DNA of 64,000 nucleotides from Casuarius casuarius (lineage: Eukaryota; Chordata; Aves; Casuariiformes; Casuariidae): NCBI GenBank assembly GCA_003342895.1, contig PTFA01000035.1, positions 1,632,837-1,696,836 on the forward strand, given 5' to 3'. Below the pieces are notes generated by a model that had not been told where the DNA came from, searched no databases, and saw nothing but the letters and a program-made list of their open reading frames with translations. The first letter of the stretch is position 1. Each line of letters starts with the position of its first letter. The position numbers and the translations under genes were made by a program. This document shows positions 17,501 through 29,500 of the stretch, piece by piece.

Positions 17501-20500
17501 ATTTTGGGGTTAAAACCCATAAAATCTGGGAGGCATTCAATTGCTGTTAAAGGCTTCTCTCAATCATTTATTTTCAGACCCCAAATACTGATGTCTGGCA
17601 AAGTTTTGTTAACTTACGATTTCTATAGACTTTCTTAGTGACAGGATAGAGTAGCAGATAACAATCTATAAGTGAAGCACTTTGCAAAAAGCCTGGTCCA
17701 ATTATGACTAGATATGGGGAAGGCCTTATCAAGTATCCCTTGTTTCGATGTTTTGTGGTCCCAGATCTCACAAGATCATTCACCAACAAACTGTATTTGA
17801 CTACATTTACAAGTATTGATTATATTCATTATTGTTGTAGCCCTTAAACTTAGATTTTTTTTTTTTTAACATCAGTTTGAAGAAAGCAAGGGATAAATGA
17901 AAATTAAAAACATTCCTACTGCAAAGGTATGCAATTAGACTAATACAAACCTAAAGAAAAGGCAGTAGGTCTCCCTTCGAACCCATACCATTTAAAGTTA
18001 TATCTAGAAACTTTCAATAATGAAAGAATGAAATTCTGAAAAAGATATAATTCCCTTTTTATCTTATTTCTCAAAGCAAGTAAAAAGGACCAGGCACCTA
18101 ATAGGATATTACTGAAAGTAGCAGATCCTTAGCTTTTTATAACAGGTTCACCCCATCCTGCAGTTTTAGATCACAGAGGCATGTCAAATTCCAATCTTTT
18201 CCATAAAAGTGAAACTGTTCATTTAAATTAACAGGTTATACTATACACTGAGCTAATCCTAGCACACAGCATTTCCAGAACTCTAGAGCATCCTTAGAAG
18301 CAAGTTTATCACTTAAAGAGACAATTTACAGCTGTTATAAACTGCTCTCCAGTGTCAGAATTACATAGGTTCCTTTCCTAGGTGCCATTTAAATGCTAAT
18401 TTAAAAGACGTGTTTTCATTTTGTTCAATATTAAGGATTATTGGAAAAGACACGGTTGTACTTAATAAAGAAACTGCTGCCACGTGTGGAAGAGAGAAAG
18501 AAGTACCATCAGGAGTTTGCTTCATCCACTTCATTTCATGGAGTGCATAACATCGTCCAAACGCAGAGCAAGACACGCAGAGCGCTGTGGCTGTTAGTAG
18601 TCATGGGCTCCCTTGCCATTGTCATTTGGCAAATCTGCAATCGCTTCATCTATTACTTCAGCTGGCCAACCACAACATCAGTTTATGTTCAGTATGTGGA
18701 AAACGTTGAATTTCCTGCTGTGACTTTTTGCAACTTGAACAGGTAACAGCTACTTTTGTTGTTCACTTTTGAGAGGCAACAAGTCTTTACCTGACAAATA
18801 TAAAGTAGTCAGACTCCCCAACTTCTTTAAGCAAATCACACAAAACAAGAAAACATGGCTCTAAGGAGTGCATATTCCACCCAGCTGTGCAAGAGATTTA
18901 ACTGAAAAAGAAAATAAGAGAATCAGGGGAGAGAGGTTGATTCTCATTTTCCCCCTCCTTCAAATAAACAATTGCATCACAGATCTGTAAGTGAGACTAA
19001 GTAAGTCTCTACTTTTCGAAAAGTAAGTTGGAGTAGAAAAACCTCTCTGCTGTTATTCTGCGTAAACCATATTAACCACGAGTGCTCCTTCTACAATGTG
19101 ACTATGGTACCATCACATCAAAGTTAAAAATAAAAGCCAAGATTTGCAAATAGAGAAGCTCAAATAGAAACTTCATACAAATACAGAAATGTTATGCAAA
19201 GCAGCTTGCTCTTTCAGAGGTGCTCAGCCTTTACAGTTCCAGCTGACGTCAGTGGGATTTGCAGGAGAGAAGCATTTGGCATGTCTGAATGTCATGTATC
19301 CAACCAGTATCTTTGCTGCGGGTTTCTTCATTTGAAGATACTGGCCATGATTCAGATGCTTCAGACACTTTAAAAGTAATGTAACAAATGTGCTACCTGC
19401 TTTTTAGAGCAAATATATAATCTAGCAACAGTTTTAGAAATATAGACATTTTACTCACGTTGTTTCATCAAGAATGATAAGTTTTGTTATCATCCACCTT
19501 CTGCTGGCAGAATCAGCCGAAAGTCCAAGTTTCAAACATTCGGAGCCTCTCTGCTTTATTTTTGTTCCTCACAACTGCCCTGCATAAAGCTGTCATGGGT
19601 TATGTTGCAGAACATGCACTGCAGATAGAAGTCTCTCCTGAGTACAGCGGGCTGTGTATTATAGAAATCTCTCAGTTCTTGTAACTATAGCTGCAGCATA
19701 TTGTACGTAAACAGTCACCTACTGAGCATGGCAGCTGTCAGCTTAAGTGACAATTAAGTGACAATTTTCTTCCACATCCATCTGTTCATGCTGTGCTTAT
19801 TCTTTCTTCCTGTTTTTAGTAACGTTATTTGTTGGCAGAACAACATCAAAGAGGCACAGAGCTATCTTTGTCTTTATCTTTTGCCTCAAATTCAGTTGCA
19901 AAGATCTGTTCCTGCCACTCTTCCTTGAGTCTGAGCATTCAGATCTATCATACACATAGACTGATATGTTTAAAAAAATAGGATTAACACAAAAAGGCAA
20001 TTCTAAATAAAGAATATGCTATTGCCATATGCGTATACATATATTGTTTTATTCACTTTTCAGCATTTTGAGATCAAACCTACCATAACTGCACAGTAAA
20101 CCCTTAATTTACTTCAGTGAGTGACTTCAATGCTCTGTCAGGAAAACACCTCTAATACCCCATCACGGTTTTGAGATTTTCAAGTGGATTCCAGGAATAA
20201 GGGTCACCCTTGGTTTATGCCACTGTGTCACAACCACAGAGCTCATGAGAGCTCTCCACTATAGATTGTAGTGCCTTAGTAACTAGGTACATGCAAATAC
20301 TGCAAATCCACCAAGAAATCAGTTTTCTGACTAATGCAACACAGTCTTTTTTCAAGGAATAGCCCTCTCAGCTAGTTTCCTACACGTCAATGCAATTGCT
20401 CAGCTTGTCCTCAGTTCTACAAATCCAGGTTTTGGCTTCTGCAGGTGGCCAGTCTACAGTTTTTGTAACAACCACACACAGTAGAAATGTTGCTAATATA

Positions 20501-23500
20501 ATTGACCAGAACTGCCTCAGGAAGGGGTCCTTCCTATGTTTTCAGGTATAGAAAATTCCCCGTTCCTAGAAATGGAGGCCGTATTCCTTATTCATGTTGT
20601 GGAGATCAAAGTGCAAATATGGTGGACAAGAATCAGATATAGCCTATGCGCAGACAACAAACAAATCATGTCACAATTTGGCAAAAAGAGCACTGTGATC
20701 AGCCCTATAACTCTGCAGAACTCTTTCTTCTTCCTGCTGACAGGTTTCAAGCTCATGCAGTAACCAACCTCCAAATCATTTTTTTTCTTTGGAGCATCGT
20801 GTCTGGAGTTCTCCAAGAAATTTCTATGAAAGATAACTTTTCTCAAGAGCTAAATGATTTCCTTCTTGGAAACCAGAACTTCAGCATTAAAGAGTTCACA
20901 AGGGAAAACGGGTTTTATCTCAACAGCAGCACATTGCTAGAATGTGAATTTTTTGGAAAGCCATGTTACCCAGAGGTAAATATTTTTCCTTTTACTAGAA
21001 CAGTAGCACGGAGGGCAAAGGGGATATATTCTCAGCAGTAAACTTTAGACAGCTAATTTGGCCAACTACTCTCCCTGTTTTCCTTTGGAGAGATGGAAAG
21101 AAGAGCTCCTGCTCTAAATCACCCTGGAGAGACTGCCTAGTGAGGCTCCCCGAGCTCTAAACTGGGATTTCAGTCTAAATTGCTTTCTACCTAATGCCCC
21201 TTCTGCATAAACATCACCCTCTAAAAAACTGCAAGGCCTCCGGGCTTTATTGAGCAGCATTTTCAATAAATTAGTTTGAATGGAGTTTTTGCAAAACACA
21301 ATTGCATATTTGCACTCAGTTGATGGAATTAGTTTTGTTCTTTAAGTCCAGAATAGCTAGGGTGACTCTATGCAGAACCCACATAAATTTTAAATATGGA
21401 GATGAATATAGCCCATCTTTGGGAATTTTGGACAATAACCAAAAAACATGATCTTCCCATTTTCATGTCAGTTCTTACATAGAGTACTTTCCAACTTAAA
21501 TAGAACAAGGAAACAGAAAAATCAGACTTATATTCTTTTGGGTTAATCCAAACTTTAAACATCCTGTCCTTTCTAAAATTAGGCTTTGATGAGTTTCCTT
21601 AATTGAAAAAATACATTAGTACCTAATGGCTAAAACTTTAAAGCAGTCAGATGCAATTATATTAGCAAATGTTTTCAGTTAAATGACCAGGGTTTTTTTG
21701 GTGCAGGTACTTTATGTCTTATATTTTCATCTATAGTATGACAGTTTCTTTTGAAATGAAGTCTTCACTAAACATCTACTGAAAAAATTAAACAAGTTGT
21801 TTTCCACTATATAATTTCTATAGAATATAGCAAGTGTAAAAAAACAAAACAGGGCCTCATTAAATGATTCTGAACAGCCCATAGGTACTAAAAAACAATG
21901 TGAAATTCTCCTTTAGATTTCTATAGTTCCTTTCTTACAGAAAGGCATGAATCCTTTTGATAATTTCCATCGGTTACAACTTTTCTAAGTGTAATATTTA
22001 ACACTTCCTTTTGGATTTGGCTAAAAATAGCCAATCTCTTGCACTGTGACTCACTAATGTAATTTTAAGTGATCTTGTTTTTATTTTATTCTTCCCTATA
22101 TTCCTTTTTTGAAGGATTTTGAACATGTTTTCACTGAATACGGAAACTGCTTTACTTTTAATCACAATGATCTTCCAGTAAAGAGAAGAGTTAGTGTGTC
22201 TGGACGAGGTTTAAGTTTACTTTTTGATGTCAATCAGGTACAGTCATCCTAATAATTCTATGCATGTGGTAATTTATAGATTAGTAGATTTTTACATACT
22301 CCTACAGAATTTCACGTGCAGACTTCTGTTTCAAGACTATCTCTTTCTGATTGAGAGGAGATTTTAGAGGAGATATACAATTCTGGTTTAAAAATTTGAG
22401 ATGAATATTGACTCTGTCCTCAGCTAAATTCTTCTGAAAGTGCCGAATAAGTGTAAAAATCAGTAGTACAACTCACTTACAACTGAAACACATCATCAGA
22501 GCAGTAAAATAATTCAGTGCAAGCACTTCAGGAGAACATCATTTAATTTTAAATAAAGGCCGAGTGGGGAAGATCACATGGAGCCAATTTCTACCTACCA
22601 AATGTTGGTTTCAGTAGCAGCTGTAAGTGCTTGGTGCCAGCTAAGATCTGATCTTGGCACTGTAAATAGCTTCTCATCTTACTAGGATTGTTTTTGGCCA
22701 ACAGAAAACACAGAAAACTCAGGGAATATCACCTATGAGATTAGGGAAGAAAACTAAGATTTAGAGTGGTAAAATGAGTTAGACATTCAGTTTGGCTCTC
22801 GAGGAATCATAAGAGACAGAAGTGACAGGTTCTGGAGATGGTAATGGAAAGTCTGCTGAAACATGAGAGGTAGCTGCAAGTAAAAGGTATAGATCTCCAA
22901 GTTACGAGTCATCGCTGGTCTACGCCTTCTTGCTTTTGAAGGTGGAAGATAACAGAAGGAGGAAAAAAGCCAACAGTTTAGAATAACTGGAAGGAAACCC
23001 AAATAGACATGCAAAGGACATTCAAGTCAGTTTGCTTTTACACTTTTCTCTAAGTTACATCCGAAGATGTAACTAGAGATTTTAAACCAAATAAAACAAC
23101 ATTGCACCATTTTAAAATTGCACCATTTTATATAAAGGTAAAGCCTCAGATGATAAACAGAGACACTGCAATTTTAAATAATTCTTTCTGTATCAGGCAC
23201 AATTCACTGATGACCCTTCCCTCGGTTATATTGACGCTGGTATAATTTATGTTGTCCATTCACCCAAAGAACTTCCACGCTTTGATGGTTTAGGTTTATC
23301 AACACCAGTCGGCATGCATGCTCAGGTTGCGATCCGCCAGCTGAAGGTAAGGATTTTCTCCATCAAGTAGAAATAGCAGGCTTTACTTTCTCTTATTCTA
23401 TTCTGAAGTGTGACAATGACTGAAAGATTTTGGAAATTAAAATATTTACGCCACAGTCACTCCTGAGAATAATGTTTCCTCCAGCCACAAACAAAATTAC

Positions 23501-26500
23501 TGCTCTCTTTTTTCCAGATATCATTGGTCTTCATAACCTGTTTTACTAAAGTCAGCCTTTCTTTTCTAACATCTTACAAACTCACTGCCATCTAATGCTA
23601 CAAGGATATTGTTACAAAGATATTGAAATAGTTGTCCAACAACACATTCTATTACTATTAATGTCATACCAAAGAAAGACAAATTACTTACTATATTAGA
23701 GCCTGGACTGATGTTGCCATATGATACCTAGAAGAGCATCTAGAAGAGCAGGTTATCACTTTTGTTTTAGACAAAGGACATTTTCTCCAGAAATGATAAA
23801 ATGTTACCAGGCTGCTGTTTTTACATTAAGACAATCAACCCCAAAATAATGCAAATTTTCCATGTTATTCTGTTTATGACAAATCCTGGTATATCTCAAA
23901 AAAATGCACTCTTCAGACACTGTTTAAGACATATGACTCTAATTCTTCTGTTTTTCCACAAGCCTAACCACACTCACTTAAGACAAGAACATAGCTTCCC
24001 ATTTTATCTTGTCCTGTTAAATTTGAAATCAACACATATATGTATTTTCAAATGTGAGGAACAGACAACTACTTACAGAAGGCATAATTTCTTTTTTCTC
24101 TGTATTTAATTCTCTTCTCAATTTCATAATCAAGATGGTGCGGCTCAGCTTGCTGAACTGTTTTTAAGGGTGATATATTGCTCATTCTTGATATCAGGAC
24201 TTTGAAGTTCTGACATGCAAGTTAAAGTGAGCTCTGCTTCCTCGTGGAATCCTATAGAGGTGGACTACCCTAGTGAACTAGGCTAACTCATAAGGTCCTA
24301 TTTTTGCCATGTAAGAGAGGAAATGATTTTTAAAATAACTCCAAAAGCACAAACTGTAACTGCCTCCAGTTAAATCACAATATTTATGCTTACGCCTCAA
24401 ACAAGCTTCCTTCAGCACTTTAAAATATGAGAAAATAATATTTAAAATAGATATAAAAATTGTATCTTCTGTTACTATTACCCTACAGACAATTATTCAA
24501 GAATACCCATGGGGAGAGTGCAAGCCTGATATTAAACTTCGACACCACGAGATTTATAGTACTTATGGATGTTTGCAGGAATGCAAGGCCCGGTACATAC
24601 AAGACTGGTGTGGCTGTTTACCATTCATTCTTCCAGGTATTTCTCAGAAATATCATATTATCATACACTGTATTTGAAGGTTATCTTGCTAGCAGACCTC
24701 ACCCATATTTGAACAGCAAGGGAGAAGGGGCAGATGCTTGAGAGGTATCTATAGCTGAGATTAGTTTAGTTGTACCAGGATACAACATTTATTTGTTTAA
24801 ATGTATTTTAACTTACATTAGCTTGTCATTTTCTTTTAATCCAGGAAAACAAATAAGATATTTGGTCAGCTCTAAACCTAGTGCCTGGTCATTAGTTGAT
24901 ATAGCCCAAAAATCTTGAAAGAAAAGCCCTCAGGGCTGTGAGACAAACCTCTAGTCTTGAACTTGACCTCCTAAAAAGTTGGAACTAAGTCCATAAAAAG
25001 ACATAAATTTTCCTATGTTCTGCAGGACAACACCCATCTTTCAGGTGGTTAGCAGCCACAGCAGGATTGACTGCCCAAAGTTAGAAATCTCAGTTCCCTA
25101 CATGAACAAGGGAAAAAGTCTGGCACCTATAAGGGCGCTCTGCAAAAGCCAACAGACTTGAATGGGGCTGTAGGAAACACCGAGGACAGATGTGTGCCAT
25201 TACACTCCTCTCAAGAATCCCCTCAAGGCACCTTAATCACTCTAGAAATGTAAGGAATAACTCTATTTGAGCCCTGACAAGTGCCCTCACTCCAACCTTT
25301 TCAGCAGTAAAAGCAATGATAATACTGTGAGCTCTCTTTGAAGCAAGAAGTGGAACCCAAATCTCTGCTCTCACAGATATGTATTTTTTTGTATATAATG
25401 AGTGGACAAGAAAGCCACTGCCATGCTTCTAGAAGTAGCTGTGGCTGGACCGTAGGCAGGGGGCAGCTCAGCAGAACCAAAAGCCACCAGAGAAGAAAGC
25501 AGGCCTACCCGTCGGCTTTAACCCCTACACCACAGAAACCAGCTGTCAGAACTTGAAAGCATGTAGTAACTGACAACATAATGTCATTTAAAATGAATAT
25601 TCTAGGTAAAAGACTGCATTCAGTGCTCTCAGAGTGTTGTAAAAGAGGAAGACTTTCGAACAAGTCTGCTCTGAGCTTTCACTTGAAGCTATTTTCAGAG
25701 CAATCTCCCACCACAGAGAAAATATTAAAAGAAATTGTACAGAAAGTGGATTAACTGCTCCTGCTTAATGCTGCAGTTAGAAGGAAACCAAATAGAAAAT
25801 AACTCATACATTTTATTGGACATATTCTTTTTAATATCTCACGCACCTCTGTGAGCTCAACATACAAGAGAATCTAAATGCTGAGTATAGCATAGCATAG
25901 GAGTGATTATATATAATCTTCGCCAAAACCTGCTGCTCACAAATCCTAACATTTTTGGAGACATTAACCTGCCTGACACTGAAGGAATATTCCTTAAATT
26001 GCGTTACAGTTCACTATTATTTCCATTAGTCACTCTAATAAGTGGCCTGACTTAACTTTAGGAATTCTTTTCTGTAGGTTTGTACATTTGCTTGCAGAGA
26101 TTTTTCCAGGGCAATGAGTGATTGTTATTACATCATTCTAGGTGATTTATTCCAAAAACAAGCTTTCCTGGTACACAGGCAACCCTAATTCTTTTGCAAA
26201 AGTTTTAAGGATAGTGACTAGTTTCAAAATTGTGATGTGTTTCTGAGGAAAAACAGAGCGCCTGTCATTTAAACACCTGTATCAGATATCTGGGCACTTC
26301 TAAAGGGCTAAAGGGCTAAGCAAAATTTCCATGCAAGGAGATAATCTGGGGTAAAAACTTAGGCCATCCAAAATCCAAAAGTTTTGCCATTGGCCCAGGG
26401 TGATTTCTTACCCCTAAGGTAAACAACTCTTGCATGAAGTTTTGAACTACCATTGAAACATGTGGGGTGTAATCCTGTATACCATCTCTCTACTTTGTTT

Positions 26501-29500
26501 TTTATTTCCATAAGGAAAGACAGAAATTCCTGACCTTAGCAAGCTAATGCAAAGAGTGAGCCACCAGCTTGCAGGCAGTCCTGGCTGGCACACATAATAA
26601 AGATATTTGTTCCAGCAGCGAGCCTCATGGTTTGTTGTATTATCTTTTTCCCCCCCCACGTACCCCTTTTGGTGTTGGTAGCTATTGTGCCAGATTGAAC
26701 CATTTTCTCAGTTACAAAATGAGAAGTATGAAGTGGTATGTAGACTTTGATGAATTTACTCTTCAGTTTAGCACGAGTAGAGCTAAGAGCTAGATTGTTA
26801 ATTTATGCTCCTAAAGTTATTTGTTTATTTTTAAGGAAATGCAAGAGAATGTGATATACAGAAGTTTTACAGTTGTGTTTATCCTGCAATCTGTAAGTAA
26901 TAATTTCATATTCATATTTGCTAAGCCAATTCGAAATAGTAGAAATTATTATCAATTAAAACCAAACACTGAAAGTAGTGCTGAAATGAAGCACATCACA
27001 ATTAATTTAAGATTCTGAAAACAGAGACTTCACAGGGTATTAAATAAGTGCCAGTTAAAAACAGATAATAATTCATGTTAGTCAAATAGTTCAAAACTGA
27101 AGGATGTAAAATTAATTTTCACTAATCAAAACGCTTGCATTTTTGCATCTTCCTGGTGTCATCTTTCTAGCTCCAATGTTCTATTCTTTTTGTTCATGAG
27201 AGAAATATGAATAGCACAGTAGTAAGAGGTTTGCTAACTGGTGGAAAATCTAACTCAAAACCACTGGACTTTAAGGTTTTTCCTTTTTAAAATTAAAATG
27301 GATTATATGTTTTCAAAATGCTATAAATGTAATTCATTTCCACAGGTAAATAATCTACACACAGTAGATACGAAATTTTAAGTCACCACAATAGGCTTTC
27401 TGGAAAATACTGAAAATGATGATCTGAGGAGTAACTTCTTATGAACTTTAGAAAGCCTTCTTTTTAACTGTTTTGGATCCTGTTATGTAATGTGACTCTC
27501 CCTTCCCAAAAGAATGAATGCCTAAAGAAAACAAGAAGATTAACATTTGGGGGTTTTTTGGTTTTTTGCTTTTTTGGATTATGTGTATGCAATATTCAAG
27601 CAAGATTATTACTATGAACAATAGCTATTTTTTCTTGTGGCTCTGTTGGAATAACAAATTCCATTAAGTTCGCATCCTTCTATAATCATCATCTTTGATA
27701 GTCTGTCATTTTGGAAATAGATATATTCCTTAACCCATTTTCTGGGATCAAGTTTCACAGAAACCACTGAGTAGCAAACCAAAAAGCCCCCCTAAGAGCT
27801 GCTGAGGGTGACTAGGACGCATGCTCAGAGCTGGACCCCGGGGAACTGGTGTGTCACAGTGCTCTACCTGGTGCACCACGCGCAATGCCCGAGCTCAGGC
27901 GTCTGGTCCCCAGAGCCCCAAGTCAGGTGCTAAGTCTCCTTTTACAGAGCAGGGGAGCTTAGACACCCATCCACCCTGAGGCAAGCCAATGAGGTCTACA
28001 GGTGGTTAGAGCACTTATTTTAGGCTAAAGGGCCTGTTATGCAGGCTAGACAACCAGCAACCCTGACACCCCTGGAGAGTGCCTCAGATCACCAAGTAAC
28101 AGGCCGAGCTACCTCCTCCCCGCCAGACAGCTATTCTGATTTGCAAAAAGGGAAACCCACACTCAGAGGGAACCAGCGCAACTGCAGCCATCCCACCAGA
28201 GCACATGAAATATTGCAGCCAGGAGGTTATGGTACTTACCTCGGCTTTGGGTTCCAGTTTCTGCTTCAGGGAGTATTTATGCCTTTGACATGAAACAGGT
28301 AAAATAAGCAAAAAGAGAAGTGTTGAAGCTAGACCATTTTTTTCTATATGAATTTCGTCCAGCTTTTGCAGATTTCTATAATGCTTCTTCTGTTAGAGCA
28401 TCTGACTGGACAGAGGAGTCGCTCCTCAGTTTCTTGAAGAGCCAGACCTGCAGAGCTTTGTGGCTCCTGCTTGGTGTTCGGAAAAAACAAAAGGATCCTT
28501 CTGAGATATCTCAAGCCCGACTATTAAAGGGGGGGGGTCCACACTGAATGGATAAAGTGCGCTTAGCTTACCAAGATCTTTATGTAGTTATCAGACAATG
28601 GTAAAATACAACATGTAAAACATTAACCTTGTTCTGGAAGCCATTGCTGCGCATAGAGAGGAACTAGGTAAATGTCAAGTCATGAAGACTAAGGGAGTTA
28701 TATATGTAATTGAAAGGCTGGCACAAAACACGGCAAGTCTTCTCTTACCCTACTGTTTAACTGTAGATGAGAAATAATACACATGTAAAACTCTAATGAA
28801 GCCAAGGAGAGCTGCAGGTTCTGAATTTCTTTGGAAAAAACGACCAAAGATCCTAAGCCTCATTATTCTGTATCAGTTTCCCAAAGTTTCCCGTTTGCCA
28901 GTTGCAAATACTTATTTATTCACATTTCCAAGGACAACTTGCCCCATGTATTTATTAAAGTCCCTTAAAAATCATTTTATAAGTTTCAAAAAATGTCTTA
29001 AAACTGTGCTTTCAGAAATATTACATAAATTCTTTCTCCTGAAATTTCAGATGAAATAGAGCTAGAAGGATTATGCACAGCAGGAACCCACAATTCCACT
29101 TGTCCTGTCCCATGCGAAGAAACAGATTATCCTACCACTGTCACCTATTCAAGTTTTGCAGGAGAAAAAGCCATAAAATTTATTTCTGCAAAGCTGAAGA
29201 GAAGCCCAGAATACATCAGGTAATCTCACTTAATGCTATGCCTATTAAAGAATATGATCCATTACTTTTAAATGTGCTAATGGAATATATGATGTAAATG
29301 TGACCTACAAAAAGAGGCACTTGTATAGTATTAATATGATGTCTGTGAGATGAAATAATCTCTTAGACAAAACTGGTTAGGATTTTTATATATTATTATA
29401 TATCTAAAATATAGTTAGATAAATTTAAGACTTGTCAATGCCATAAAATAGATACCCCAGTTAAAAAAATAACGTTCTCCATTAGCTTTCTTGTCACTGA

